In this document: positions 25,768-37,867 of the stretch, piece after piece | Layout: each line of letters begins with the position of its first letter | How positions within the stretch are numbered: position 1 is the stretch's first letter | Origin: Xenopus tropicalis | Taxonomy: Eukaryota; Chordata; Amphibia; Anura; Pipidae | DNA length: 64,000 nucleotides | Direction: 5' to 3' | NCBI RefSeq assembly: GCF_000004195.4 | Contig: NC_030677.2 | Coordinates: forward strand, 115,469,036 to 115,533,035 | Translations under genes and position numbers: made by a program | The notes under the pieces: model-generated | Seen by the model: only the letters and a program-made list of their open reading frames with translations | The model's database searches: none | Told to the model about the DNA's origin: nothing

Positions 25768-26200
25768 CTCATAGTAACATTGGGTTGAAAAAAGACCAGA
25801 GTCCATCAAGTTTAACCCTTCCAAGTAAACTCAGCACCCACACAACCTATACTGACCTATCTATACACTCACATACATAAACCATATATACCAACATCAA
25901 TACTAATGCATGTTGAAGAACCCATCCAAGCCCCTCTTAAAGGCATTAACAGAATCTGCCATTACCACATCTCTAGGAAGGGCATTCCACAGCCTCACTG
26001 CCCTCACCGTGAAAAACCACCTACGCTGCTTCAAATGGAAGCTCTGTTCCTCTAATCTAAAGGGGTGGCCTCTGGTGCGTTGATTGTTTTTATGGGAAAA
26101 AAGAACACCTCCTATCTGCCTATAATCCCCTCTAATGTACTTGTACAAAGTAACCATGTCCCAAGGCAAGCGCCTTTTTTTCAGAGAAAACAACCCTGTT
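25768..26200 (-). pseudogene. CR1-type LINE, 3' end: RT C-terminus and 3' UTR
   Basis: The minus-strand frame 26193-25903 (96 codons) has the CR1 ORF2 C-terminal layout: KKRRLPWDMVTLYKYIRG, TRGHPFRLEE, RRWFFTVRAVRLWNALPRDV, FKRGLDGFF. It is followed by a 3' UTR ending near 25768 in CAATGTTACTATGAG, a typical CR1 3' terminus. The element is 5'-truncated at about 26200 and carries none of the RT catalytic motifs, so it is a dead-on-arrival insertion. The same family is at 51.4-52.05 kb, where an adjacent part of the protein is preserved. Confidence 0.85.
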
Positions 26201-26315
26201 TAAATGAACAGCAACACCAAAAATAAAAATCATTAATTTAATCACCCCTGCGTGTAAACATGTGATGTATTTCAACATATTGGTTAGATATTTTATCTGT
26301 TGTCTAAAGTAAGAC
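26201..26315. other. Possible T2-like fragment
   Basis: TTAAATGAACAGCAACACCA at about 26203 resembles a TTAAAGGAACAGNANCACCA terminus (compare 32064), with no matching right end. Confidence 0.3.
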
Positions 26316-26595
26316 TTAAGCTGGCCATACACGCACCTATATTATTGTAAGAAACCTTGTTTCATACGATATTCGGTGAGTGTATGGCGGCTCGACGGGA
26401 CACCCGATATCGGTCATCTCGTTGATCTGGCAGGTTAAAAGATTTTGATCGCCCGCCATTAAAGGAGAATTCCTATTTTTTCTACCTCCATATTTGACGA
26501 TTCAGCCCTGAACGTTAGTGGGGGAACCAAACGAACTTTCCTGGGATCAACAGTCGCAGGAAAGATCAGATTTGCTACATATATGGCCACCCTAA
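26316..26595 (+). mobile_element. TTAA-flanked MITE with GGCCATACACG termini (Kolobok-like)
   Basis: The left end is TTAAGCTGGCCATACACG with TTAA at 26316-26319. The right end ATATGGCCACCCTAA is the inverted terminus with one change in the TTAA. An internal palindrome near the left end (ATTGTAAGAAACCTTGTTTC and CATACGATAT) is shared with the copy at 55459. It has no coding capacity. Confidence 0.75.
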
Positions 26596-27253
26596 CACAG
26601 TTCATTGTGTTCAAAAGAACTTTAGATAATACATATTTATCAACTTCCTCCTAAAAGCCCAAAGTTTCCAAAAGGCTAATGGCACACGAGTCTTTCTGCT
26701 GACATAAATATGCCAATGGAGACAATGGCCTGTGTTCCGTTACCCTGTGTGTGCATAGGCACCAATGCTTACACAGAGCAGATTTTGGCACAAAAAATGC
26801 ATATGCATAGTGTTTCCATGCCAAAATCTGCTCTGTTTGTGCGCTAAAAGGCTGACTACAAGCCTGCCAGTGTACACACATATAGGGGGTGGAAGGCCGT
26901 GGAACAGGTTTTCTCCATGTACACCATGTTTTCTCCATGTATGTACACCAGCGGAGAAAACAACCTGTTTGCAGGGTCGGACTGGGTCAACGGGACACTT
27001 GGAAAAAACCCGGTGGGCCCCGCCAGCCCAGACCCGATCACAGCTTGGCCTCCCTCCCCTGATCGTGTTTACTTATGCATGCATGGGGGAAGTGACGGGG
27101 CGTATGTGTGCGGTGGGGGACCCTGAAGGGAGTGGGTGGCGGCCAATGAAGAATTTTCTTATTCTCTGTATTAATAAAACACTAACATGTACTTGATGGG
27201 AACTAAGCTGCATGAATCAATATTATCGGCAAAACAATCCTGTTGGGTTTACT
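26596..27253. repeat. Composite palindromic repeat block
   Basis: CAGAGCAGATTTTGGCA (about 26776-26792) is inverted as TGCCAAAATCTGCTCTG (about 26820-26836); a related hairpin is at 36258-36320. From 26968 a second unit, CAGGGTCGGACTGGGTCAAC followed by CCCGGTGGGCCCC, resembles a GC-rich frog repeat. Open frames up to 143 codons cross the block on both strands and are treated as artefacts of the palindrome. Confidence 0.45.
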
Positions 27254-27478
27254 TAGGGCCAGATTTTTCAAATTGTGAGTTTACAGCTTAGTACATAAAA
27301 ACTCTCCCATGTTCTATTCATTCCTATGGATTTTTTAGAAGCATATTTATCAAGGGGCAAAAGTTAGAAATCACAATTTGATAAATAAGCTTTAAAGAAT
27401 CCCATAGGAATGAATAGAACATGGGTGAGTTATATGTATTAAGCGTTATACTCACATTTTGATAAATCTGCCCCTAAA
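27254..27478. mobile_element. Palindromic MITE, copy 1 (GGGGCAGATTTATCAAA type)
   Basis: Its ends are TTAGGGCCAGATTTTTCAAA and TTTGATAAATCTGCCCCTAA, inverted with respect to each other. The interior is palindromic too: CCCATGTTCTATTCATTCCT is mirrored by AGGAATGAATAGAACATGGG. A second copy is at 28183-28361. The target duplication is unclear. Confidence 0.7.
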
Positions 27479-27852
27479 TGTTTAAACGATATTGCCACAC
27501 AAGAAGGCAGGTTTATCAAAAATTTTCTACTACAAAAATCTCACAAATTAAAAAAGCTTGACTTATTAAAAGATCCAAATATAAAAAGCATGAATGAATA
27601 AGAATACAAAAACAAACTGGAAATCCTAAATTTCTTAAGAATTTTCATGCACGTAAACAAAACAAATCACAAAAACCTCTAAAGCCACAAATTAAATACT
27701 GTTACAGTTTGCCTAGGATAATTCCCGTTGACTTCTACATGACCATGCCAGGCATAGTTTTGTATTTGTTTTTTTTTTTGTAGAAACATTCATGTTTTCA
27801 AGTAATTATTTGGGGAAATGAAAAAATATGAACGTTAATAAATCTTGGCCTT
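27479..27852. other. AT-rich stretch, possible decayed MITE
   Basis: It begins GCAGGTTTATCAAAAATTTT and ends TTAATAAATCTTGGCC, suggesting weak inverted ends. The long A-rich interior resembles 46985-47265. Not firmly assignable. Confidence 0.3.
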
Positions 27853-27925
27853 AATGTATGAAGATCCAAGTTACAGAAAGATCTTTTATCCGGAAAGACC
27901 AGATCCCAAGCATTTTGGGTGATAG
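27853..27925 (-). mobile_element. ACAGGTATG/CATACCTGT MITE, reverse-strand fragment
   Basis: The reverse complement reads AATGCTTGGGATCTGGTCTT, TCCGGATAAAAGATCTTTCT, GTAACTTGGATCTTCATACA, matching the 5' part of the copies at 33.67 and 36.9 kb. Confidence 0.65.
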
Positions 27926-28182
27926 ATTTAATATCTGTATTTAAATAAATTTTGATGTGTATTTTCCTTTAGTAGCATCACCAATCAGTTATACTTTTAA
28001 AATATGGAATGGATAATGGAGTAATTGGGAATTATATATATATATAATATTAAATTAAGCTTACCTAATAAACAGTAAAGCAGTAATATAAAAAGAGAGT
28101 GTGTTAAGGAACTAACATCTTTATAGAAGCCAAAACCTTTAGACAGTTTGTAAAAAATTTATAAAAAATGGAGTCAGATTTA

Positions 28183-28361
28183 TAGGGACAGATTTATCAC
28201 TCAGGTTCTATCCATTCCTATGGGATTTTTAGAACTGTATTTATCAATGGTTAAAAGTTCACCATTTCATAAATACGCTTCTAAAAATCCCATAGAGATG
28301 AATAGAACATGGGTGTGTTTTTATGTATTAAGCTCTGAACAATTTGATAAATCTGACCAAT
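28183..28361. mobile_element. Palindromic MITE, copy 2
   Basis: GGGACAGATTTATCACTC and TTTGATAAATCTGACC form the ends; CCATTCCTATGGGATTTTTAG is mirrored by CTAAAAATCCCATAGAGATG. Same family as 27254-27478, about 45 bp shorter. Confidence 0.68.
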
Positions 28362-29129
28362 AACGTTCTGCTTGTGTGGGAGAAAAAAAAATATTTTCAG
28401 CCCCTCTGAAGTTTGCACACATTCAAAATGAACCTTGAGGCTGTAAGGCTTAAGGATTCATATACTATTAATCTTAAAAGCATCTTATGAAATATAGTTA
28501 AAGCCACATTCACCACAATGTTAAAAGGAAAGATGACTACAAATGAACTTTTAGCCCTGCAATCATCTGCTCCAGTTGTTAGATAGCAGTAAGTATACAA
28601 GTATATCCCCAATTATTAAAGCAAAAAAGCTTTATTATACAATATACCTTCCAGCACTCTTTGCACCTAAACCAATGACATCTTTTGCTCAGAATTCCAG
28701 TCTCTTAAAACTTGCTATATGTTACAGCTAGAGAATCTCATTCTGATATATATCGGCTCAATTCCAACACTTACACCAACTTTATTACTGGTTTATTACT
28801 GGTTAAACTTTCTGGTTAAACACCGAAATGCCCTTAAGTCACATTATGTGGAGCTTGTCACTAGAATGAAACTTTAAAAGACAGATGAGCTGATTTTACA
28901 TAAACCTTCCTCCCTCTTGTGTTCATAGCAATGCATTCCCATTTATTTATTATCTGTTACCATGGGAAACATGATAAAGAATACTTTCAGTTACAAGGGA
29001 ATGCTGACTTACTGAGTTTCCCTGGGAGTCAGCAATTCTAGTCAGAAATGTGCAAAGGGTGACAATCTTGGTGCCATTGGTTTTAGTTCTAATCTATGGA
29101 AACATATTAATGCTTAGATCCATGGTTGC
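28362..29129. other. Unassigned DNA
   Basis: Nothing recognisable; one small duplication of TTATTACTGG near 28780. Confidence 0.35.
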
Positions 29130-29290
29130 TATTATTCTTTATTTATATGGCAACAAGATATGGAACTGTATTTTGCAGAAAGTATTCTTCACTTACATCA
29201 GTCCTTGCCCAGTGGAGCTTACAATCTAATGTCTTTATCACATTTATGCAACATAACAGGATCAACTTCCTTTTCAAGAATCATACCTCA
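29130..29290 (-). mobile_element. L2-like LINE tail fragment, reverse orientation
   Basis: TATTCTTTATTTATATGGCA at the left and CCCAGTGGAGCTTACAATCT on the right are, in reverse complement, the AGATTGTAAGCTCCACTGGG ... TATAAATAAAGAATA layout of the LINE tails at 35.8 and 36.4 kb. Short and diverged. Confidence 0.5.
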
Positions 29291-32063
29291 ACAACCTTAA
29301 AATAGCATATTTATTAACATTCACAATCACAACTCTTTCTACCATGAATTTTACTATGTGGTCAATTAATTGGGTGGTTAAAATCACGATTGGAAAAATT
29401 TCGGAGTAACCATGATAAATAATGATGTTTGAAAATGTCAAGAAAATTATTTTCTCAGTCGTACAAAAATATCATGGTTGGGCTTCTAAAGTCACAACAT
29501 TTTCAGATCTGAATGTTCGTAAACAGCGCGAAACCTTTCTGGCTTGTATGATTTTGGAAGCCTTCCATAGGACTCAATGGCACTCTACATTGCGAAAAAT
29601 ACAACTTTTTGTTAAGGACATAACAAAAGGTTTTATAAATTAGAAAAAATACAATCTTTTATCAAAAATTTTTTTTTGTGGTTTTATGAATGGACCCCTA
29701 AGTTTTTTCAAGATTTATTTAAAAAATGCAGAAAAAAATAAAAAAAATCTAAATTACGTCACCTTATGTCCTTTCGGAGATGCCCATTTTGTGCACCAGA
29801 TGCATCAGCAAAGTGCTCAGTCTGTAAGTATCCTAGACATGTTTGGGAAATGTTGCAGTTACTACTATAAAGGATATATTTCATTCTGTAGATAGCCAAT
29901 CTTCACTCTAATTGTTTGTGTTGTATTTTGGAAAACAACATTCCTAAAGGATAAATTCTAAAGCTACGCAAACAAGGACTGTAACACATCTGCTCCCAAT
30001 AATGATTTCAAAAGTTACACAAATTGTGTTTATTTGTATTAGAAATATTTTGTATCGGTATGAAATATTTCCTGTGACCTTGCCACTTATATTCCAAAGC
30101 CTTTGTTTAAATATACTTAAAATGTCAGTTTATCTGCCCAAACATCACAAATTGCAAGCCAAGCCCTGCACCACCCTAAATTAAAGAGCATGTTTAACAT
30201 ACAGTATGTTACTCTTAAAATGACTTAGGTGTTGGAAGCTTCTGACTATCTGTCAGCCATGTGACTTAAAATGTAGTGTATATTGTTTATGCTAATGACA
30301 TATTGTGAAGTAAACTATGAAAAACTATTTTGAGGACATTAGGTTTAATTTACAAACTGGAAGGCAGGGTACAAACAGGCTCACCCACCATTTTTTGCAC
30401 TTGTGAGCATACAGTTACTCTGAAGGGCTTGTGAGCATGCACAGTGAACATTCAGTGATGCTAGAAGGGGCTTATGGGAAACCCATATGGGAACATATGG
30501 GAAACCCAGTAGGCCATGCCCACATTTTCACTGGTGTGCTGCAGCCACTCATTCAAGCTGATGTTTCTGCACAGGCATGATGACACAAGAGTCTACTGCC
30601 ACAGTTTTGAAGTCACTGGGATTGGGTTGCAGTGAACAGGTTGGTGCCGCCTCATAGGTCTTTGAAACCATTATTAAAATACCACCCACTCTTTTCCCAG
30701 CCGAGAGTGGCTGTCAACAGTTAGACTAATAAAAAGTAAAAGTTATCAGTTGAAGTATGTAAAGTTCATTAGAATATATATGGAAGGCTCCAAGTCTTAA
30801 CCAAGATTTTGTTTATTCATACAATTTCACACTTTTGAGTTTCTATCCTGAGTTATCCTTCTCTCCTCTTTCTTTCCCTATCTCTCACGCAACTCAACTC
30901 CACCCCGACTTCCTCTTCCTTTTTCCTTTCTCCAAACCTAACCTACAACAAACTTTATTAACACATAACATTTCATATTCTTAAAAACATTAACAGTAAT
31001 TCCCAACATGTAGTACCTGTACTTTTCTGCTTCTTTTTCTTTGATTGGGCTGCTAGGCTTATATACTTGATGGCCACATTGAAACGACTAAAAATATAAT
31101 TATTCACACATTTAGCAGCAACATAAAAGTACCGAAGTGTGTGGGCTAGCATTCTGATTTCTAGTATGTAAAGCTTTGCTTTGCTAGAAAAAAAGTAGAG
31201 AAGACCTTTTCAGTAGTTGCTGTAGAGAGGTTTCTACAAATGTTGCCAATGTTATGGAAGCAATAAGTTATATTTTTTGTAGAAGACTAGATAAGAAAAG
31301 GGGAAATTTAAGGCAGATGTGCGAGCAACAAACCAAATGCAAATGATATGACAGCTACACTGGAAGCCCTTTGATTACAAATTGGCTTGGGCTGAAGAAC
31401 ATATATCAGAAGGCAATGGACAAATGTTTCAAAAGATGCAGAGGAGCTGGAATGAAAATATATCACTGGCTTTTCCATAAAACTGACATAATATAGAGCA
31501 AGGCTCTAGACAATATAAGAATCAATTTGGAAATAAATCATACCAGGGTTTGTAGTTAATGGTAAGAAACATAAGGATAATCAGGGAGAGACAAGGGGTC
31601 AAGTATTTTTCCTATCTTAAGAGCTGAATTTACACTAAAAAGTTCAAAGGTAGAGATATAGATAAAGAAACTGCATTTGTCCCAGTGATCATAAATCTGA
31701 TTTGCTTCACTGGGGGTGCCTAACATATTGGCACCCCCGCGAAATGGGGTTTCCTTTATCTTCATTCCTTTCCCACCTGCTTTTTTTTATAGATTTATAA
31801 AGCCTTTTCTACATTAATGTAAATACAATTAGGGATTCCTTGTTGTGATTTTGTTCTCATGGTCACATTTATTTATTAATTAATAATAGTTAATAGTTAA
31901 TATAATTAATAGTTATAAAAAAAGTGAGGGTGCCATTAATTGAGTTGTAGGAAATACTAATAATGATGATTTTTTTTTGTGCAGCCCTAACCAAATCCTA
32001 TTGAAGATGTGTTTAAAATGGACAATAGTGTAAAAAAAAAAAATCATTTTTTTTGCATCTAAC
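29291..32063. other. Unassigned AT-rich DNA
   Basis: No gene was recognised. The 29300-29700 part is A/T-rich with weak inverted words. About 30840-30960 is a pyrimidine-rich strand. Near 31695-31745, GGGGGTGCCTAACATATTGG matches the interior of the T2-like element at 37864-38275, so an old related MITE fragment is likely there. Confidence 0.35.
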
Positions 32064-32254
32064 TTAAAGGAACAGTAGCACCAAAGAAACAAAAAGAAGA
32101 TGGAAGAAGCTAAAGAAGATGGCAACAATGGACTTCTGTGCATTTTTTAGCAAACAGTAGCAGTGGCCTGGGAAATCAGGCAAGTTATTTTAATCACTGG
32201 TGTGTGCTTACCATATTGGCATCCCCAGTGAATATACCTTCAGTTCTCCTAAGT
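32064..32254 (+). mobile_element. T2-like MITE
   Basis: Starts TTAAAGGAACAGTAGCACCA at 32064. A right end CTTCAGTTCTCCTAA near 32240-32254 is a decayed inverted terminus. Interior TACCATATTGGCATCCCCAG recalls GGTGCCAA-rich T2 members. Confidence 0.5.
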
Positions 32255-33669
32255 ACTTTCCCCTAATAAAATCCCAATAGGTGGCTTTAACAAGACTCTC
32301 TAGCTCACAATGCTTGACATAATTCCACAAAAAGGACTATTAGTGCTATCCCTTTCTATTCCAACATAATCAAATTAAATAATCTTGAAACTTCATTATT
32401 ATAAATTATTCATAATAAATTATGTTTGTAAAGGTTTCTACAAGTTCTATGTTATACAGTTGTGCCCTATAGAACTGAAACATAACATGACCAATTTGTC
32501 ATCGACAATGAAGAAGTCAAGGGAAAGTTTTATAATGCATGCCAAGTTCAACTAAACAGTATGACTTGAAAACACATGGCTGGACAGTTGCATACTAACA
32601 AAACACATTCTTGTTAGGCCAGAAAATAAATGCATGGATTTTACCAACCCATCCCCCCCCCCCTTCAAAGTCTGAAATGATATTCATATTCCTCATGATC
32701 TAGATAAACAGACGCTCTCAGAAGATATTCACTTCCTTTGAAAGTGTAGGCTGAGGAGGACAAGTGCTGGATTTTATTGCTTCCCATGTGTTCCTAGCAC
32801 TTCCTGCTATGCCATGAAGCAAGGCAATGCCTGGAATCCACTTCGGGATATCTTTGTGGTGACCCTCTTGAGTATAACTTCTAGTGCTTGGATGTGTCTC
32901 AAAAATGTTGGGGTATTTCCACAAGCAGCTGCTGGAACAGATTTGCATGCCTATGTGTCAAATGCTTAAGCCTCCGATTTGTACAAGCACTTCTTCAGAA
33001 GAGGAGGACATAATTACATTTATCTTGGGAATTTAGTTAAATCCTTTGTGCTTATCATTACAGTGTACATACATATGTGTAGTATCATTTATTTTATGTA
33101 CAAAGATAGTGCGGCAAAGTGAAAGGCAATCAATAGAACATGAATAAATAAACTGAAACCAGACGCATATTTGTGGCCCATCTGGTGATAATAATTCTCC
33201 CCTTTTCTAAATGCATGTTCCTTTCAGTGACTGCAGTGTCTCACAACTTCTGTATAGTAATATAATTGTCCTACTATATTGTATTATAATGGTCAAAAGT
33301 GCTGATTTGTTTTGATAGTGGTTCATTCTTATTTCTGCTGATTCTATTGCATCTGCTCCTATTAACTTCAGTATTGTGAGTACATATCTCTGGCTACAGG
33401 CTAGTGTACATTGTGCAGTGTAATAAGGTAAATAGTAAGATTACTGGATCATTTGAAAATCCTGTTTCAATGGCTTTAAATTACAACCAGTGAAGTTCTG
33501 TTAAAGGAAATGTTAACCTTTAAAATTAATAAATGTACCATTGCCAGGAAAGACAACAAAAACCTTAGATGACATTTCTCCTGTCTTTTCAACAGCAGTT
33601 GTCTTTCTTATACATTCTGCCAACCCGATCACAGTCTGACCAGCAGGTGGGTTGTTGCAAAATCTATTA
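32255..33669. other. Unassigned DNA
   Basis: No gene. A short C run lies at about 32654-32662, and TTAAAGGAAATGTTAACC at about 33501 resembles an isolated T2 terminus. Confidence 0.35.
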
Positions 33670-33970
33670 TACAGGTATGGGAGCTATTATCCAGAATTCT
33701 GGGGTTTTCCAGATAAAGGATCTTTCTGTAATTTGGGTCTCCATACCTTATGTCTCCTAAAAAAACATTTCAACATTAAATAAACCCAATGGGTTGTTTT
33801 GCCTCCAATAAGGATTAATTACAGCTTAGCTGGTATCAAATACAAGGTACTGTTATTATTACAGAGAAAAAGGAAATAGTTTTAAAAAGTATAATTATTT
33901 GCTTATAATGGAGTCTATTGGAGATGGCCTTTTCGTAATTTGGAACTTTCTGGATAAGGGGTTTCTGGAC
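33670..33970 (+). mobile_element. ACAGGTATG/CATACCTGT MITE, nearly full length
   Basis: Starts TACAGGTATGGGAGCTATTA and runs through TTTCTGTAATTTGGGTCTCC, CCTCCAATAAGGATTAATTA, GTACTGTTATTATTACAG and AATGGAGTCTATTGGAGATG to TTTCTGGATAAGGGG. The last 20-30 bp (CATACCTGTA) are missing. At least seven pieces of this family occur in the window. It encodes nothing; the superfamily is not determined from the sequence. Confidence 0.78.
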
Positions 33971-35804
33971 ATCGTCCATCTGGACATCATGGTTTCTGAA
34001 TAATGGCATGTGAATAAGGCAGTGCCCAAAACTTTTTTTATTCTTCTGAGAATACAATAATGTATAACCAAAAATTGAAATGCACATCTGAATTGAATTA
34101 AAAATAAATATTGTAGCAGCAGTAGAACATTAATACAATGCAAATGTATATTAATATTGTCTAAAAAGTATAATGGAAGTGGGAAATTAAAATGCTATGT
34201 GGCAGCTGTCAAAAATATGTTCAGGATTAACAATGGGTGAATTTTTGCCAGGATTTGTGTATAAAAAAAAAAAACACCTATAGATGCAATGGTAATTTTT
34301 AGGGGAAGCAAAATGGGACAAGTTATCACTATTACCAAGTTGCCACAAAATCTTACTTTGAAAAGTTTAATGGTTATCCACTAGGGCTGTTGATTTATTA
34401 TTCACATAAAACTGATACATTACTATGACTCTTTAGGCAGGGAGAAAAGTGCAGAAAATATGAAAGATTGTGCCTGTTCTTTGTACGTTACACTTTGTCC
34501 TGCTCTACGTATACATCACCCCTAATGAGATTGGAGATGAAACTGGAGTTGACACAGGCAGATGGCCATACACAGGGTCCTTGTCCAACAAGTCCCCATA
34601 GGCCAGAACTATTATCCAATTGTTGGGCCAATGATAGGATCAACCTAATTTGGCCATGTGTGGGTGACCAAATCAGGAAAATGTATGGCAAGCTTCAGGT
34701 TAGCAGAAAAAAGCCAGGGTTGATACAAATAATATACCTAAATAAAGGCTTAGGTCAGGAATTAGCAAATCAGACTGATTTTTTGTGGACATTGGCCAAG
34801 AAAGTAATACCTAATTTATTTTCATATATACAGTACACTACATGACTGTAGTAGCCTAGTACTGATGATCTGCAAATAGCATCTATAGAATGGATACAAA
34901 CAAACTTGATCTCTGATCTTCTTTATTTTAAAATATTTCAGGGTACCTAGATTATTTAAACTAGAAAAATAAGTCAGTTAATTTTACTTCTTGGGACTGG
35001 AACAAACAAAAATATATCAAGACAGAATAACCTAATAACCTTGTTAAAGTTCCTACTGAATAATTACAAAAGAAATGTAAAGCATTTCTATTTGTGTTCT
35101 AACCTTGGCATTATACACGTATGATTAGTAATTTAACACTAATTTATTTTCATTGATAGCAGTGCAGAATTCATTGAAATTAAAATTAAGGCATGGAAAT
35201 TCTGTGACCATGAAAGTAACAATGGGTTTTTGTCTGGAGCCGGACTGTGACATTAGCATAGCTGGCATGGTGAAACAGTCAGGAAAGAAACTGGCAGGCC
35301 AGGCTCTCAAAAGAATATTTTCCATTAATAAATTATCAGTAGCCCTAGAACTCCAAGCACTAGTACAGAGCAGCCATTCAACTATTATCTAGAAATTTGC
35401 CCACAACATGTTATATATGTGTTTCATCCAAGTCAGATCACAATTTTAACTAACAGTAAATAAATCAATAAAATGAGATGTTAATAAAGACTAGTTCGGG
35501 ATGCAAAAAAATGTGTTAGGCAGCTGCCCAAACAGAGAGCAAGGTTAGCTGCATATACAGCCAGCAAATTCAAACTCGTTAAATTACAAGTGTAGTCCTA
35601 GCATTTCCCTTTTTGCTCCAAAGACACGCTCGTTATGGTTTCCAGGTAGGCCTTCCTTTATAAGCTTTTACTTACCTTGAGAGACAAGGCACACTCCTGA
35701 ACCCTTTAACAAGGCTACATATAAAGGAAACAACAAATAAAGGCAAACAAAAAGGAAAGCAATAAATTGTGATAACAAACCCACATGAAATATAGCATTT
35801 AGCA
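33971..35804. other. Unassigned DNA
   Basis: About 34563-34670 has GATGGCCATACACAGG and TTTGGCCATGTGTGGG, possibly an old GGCCATACAC-ended MITE. The 125-codon frame over it (34468-34845) has no domain and is not called. Otherwise nothing is seen. Confidence 0.35.
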
Positions 35805-35941
35805 TAGATTGTAAGCTCTTTTGGGCAGGGCTCTCTTTACCTCTTGTATCAGTTATTGATTGCTTTATGTTACTATGTCCAATGTATGAAACCCACTTAT
35901 TGTACAGCGCTGCGGAATATGTTGGTGCTTTATAAACGAAT

Positions 35942-35974
<33 letters not shown>
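35805..35974 (+). mobile_element. L2/CR1-type LINE 3' tail with (AAT)n terminus
   Basis: TAGATTGTAAGCTCTTTTGG, TTGTACAGCGCTGCGGAATA and GGTGCTTTATAAACG are followed by a (TAA)n run of about ten units (35944-35974). This is the standard 3' end of a frog L2-like LINE with microsatellite tail. It is 5'-truncated and non-coding. The AGATTGTAAGC start also occurs just after the RT frame at 50015. Confidence 0.75.
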
Positions 35975-35975
<1 letters not shown>

Positions 35976-36410
35976 GCCACTAAACTGAATATGATAGATA
36001 CAATTATGTGACCCAGTAGTTCAAGTTTTTAATAATTTTCCATAGAAAATGAAGACGTTTTCTGACAGTCAAGGAAGCATTAATGAACAATTATCAAAAC
36101 TGATGAACCTGTCAATATAGGTAGAATGGTGGTGCAATGATTAGCATCCACACCAGATGGATGAACACAGACTGGAAATCCTTCCCTACGCTCCTAACTG
36201 GTTTCTGATGTACCTGCACCATGAGCCCCTGCATCAGCCTGGGTGCAGGCACATGGAGCAGATTTTGGTGCCAAAATGCATTATCCACCATATCCGTGCT
36301 GAAATCAGCTCCATGTGCCTGTCCCTGGGCAGAAGCAGTTAGGAGCATAGGGGTACATTCTTGGTGTGCATTTTTTATAGGCCAGAATCCACATGGTGTG
36401 GCATTCGCCT
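35975..36410. repeat. Palindromic block related to 26.8 kb
   Basis: CTCCTAACTG (about 36190) is mirrored by CAGTTAGGAG (about 36335), and CACATGGAGCAGATTTTGG by CAGCTCCATGTG. Related to the AGCAGATTTTGG hairpin at 26776-26836. The short frames on both strands are artefacts. Confidence 0.42.
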
Positions 36411-36512
36411 TAGACTGTAAGCTCCATTGGGAGAGCTAGACTGATGTGAATAAAATATAATGTCTGAAAAGGGCTGCAGAATAGGTTAGTGCTATATGAA
36501 CAAAGAATAATA
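36411..36512 (+). mobile_element. Second L2-like LINE 3' tail
   Basis: TAGACTGTAAGCTCCATTGG, GGGCTGCAGAATAGGTTAGT and AACAAAGAATAATAAT follow the same plan as 35805-35974 but differ enough to be another subfamily. Confidence 0.62.
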
Positions 36513-36896
36513 ATCATTTGTTAAAATGTGTTTCAGCTTTTTGAGCACTGCACACCTGTCTGAATTTTTTACTCCCTGATCCAACTCTAATTATTGACAA
36601 TAATTAATTTGCTGTTTAGCTTTTTTTACAGATGGATACCACTTATAATAGAATAGGAATAGTAAAAAATATTATTTCTTGATCTATCTCTATGTTGTTA
36701 GTAGCAGTCTAAAAAAAGAAGTCCATTATGTTTCTTACTTCTAAATACAGTTTAGCTAGAGCTGTAAAATATAAATAAAATGTATAAAATATGTAAAAAA
36801 TTAAGGAATTGTTGTCAAAATAAGGGCTCCTTTGTGACAATGTAGCATTATGTGCCAAGACACAAAGTACTTGAATCTTAACTGTGCAATAATCTA

Positions 36897-37226
36897 TACA
36901 GGTATAGAACCCATTAACCAGAATGCGGGTGACCACTGGTTTTCCAGATAAGGGGTCTTTCTGTAATTTGGATTTCCTACCATAAGTCTACTAAAAAAAA
37001 TATTTAAACAGTAATTAAACCCAACAGGATTGTTTGGCTCCAATAAGGATTAATTATATCTTAGTTGGGATCAAGTAGAAGGTACTGTTTTATTATTACA
37101 GGAAAAAAGAAAACCATTTTTAAAAATGTGAATTATATGATTAAAATTGAGTCTATGGGAGATGACCTTTCCATAATTTGAAACTTTCTGGATAATGGGT
37201 TCCTGATAAGGGATCCGATACCTGTA
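36897..37226 (+). mobile_element. ACAGGTATG/CATACCTGT MITE, full-length copy
   Basis: Both ends are present: TACAGGTATAGAACCC and GGGATCCGATACCTGTA. Interior markers are GGTTTTCCAGATAAGGGG, TCTGTAATTTGGATTTCC, TAGTTGGGATCAAGTAGA, GAGTCTATGGGAGATGACC and TTCTGGATAATGGG. About 330 bp. It serves as the reference copy for the fragments at 24.75, 27.85, 33.67, 46.44, 53.09 and 57.6 kb. Confidence 0.82.
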
Positions 37227-37430
37227 CTGGTACAGTGTGCCGAACTTCGTTTGATTTGGTGACTCAAAATTTTTTAGCACCATACTGCCACATTACCTAT
37301 AATTCCCAAGGGAAAAGATTGCAGTATGGTGCTAGGTAAGAAATTTTAGGGAGCACTGGGCAGGAGTAAAAAGCTCTGTGATGTATTACACTGTGGGTGC
37401 CTTTACTGCATATTCCCTTTTGCTTGTCCT
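37227..37430. other. Short unassigned spacer
   Basis: AGTATGGTGCTA near 37320 is an inverted match to TAGCACCATACTG at 37277, a small hairpin. Nothing else is seen. Confidence 0.35.
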
Positions 37431-37867
37431 TTAAAGGAAAACTATACCCCCAGAATGAATACTTAACCAACAGACAGTTTACAGTATATGATATTAAGTG
37501 GCCTATTAAAGAATCTTACCAAACTAAAATAAATATATTTACCTTTCCCTTGAGCCACCATTTAGTGGCTGTGTGCTCCCTCAGAGATCACATGACTAGC
37601 AAACGAGAGAATCTTGTCCATTAATTGGCTGCGACCTAACATGTAAGTGTGCCCTTGGTTTTTTGTGTGCAACATGAGTCGTATGATCCCAGGGGGCGGC
37701 CCTTAGTACTTAAAATGGAAATATTCTATTAGAATCACCCAATGGTGCATACCTACTTATATAATATATTTTTTGTATATGGTTTATTTAGATGAAGTAG
37801 GGTTTGCATATAAGCTGTTTTATGCAATATATTTTTATAGAAGTATGGGAGTATAGTTTTCCTTTAA
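37431..37867. mobile_element. T2 MITE with intact TTAA ends
   Basis: TTAAAGGAAAACTATACCCCC at the left and GGGAGTATAGTTTTCCTTTAA at the right are inverted repeats (17 bp perfect), each including a TTAA (37431-37434 and 37864-37867). This is a complete T2-type element of about 437 bp including targets. The right TTAA is also the left TTAA of the next element. The 75-codon frame inside is incidental. Confidence 0.88.

Noticed and set aside
26651..27196. Overlapping 95- to 143-codon frames on both strands as a gene
   Set aside because: They cover a palindromic repeat block with related sequence at 36.2 kb; no domain or exon-like conservation can be seen.
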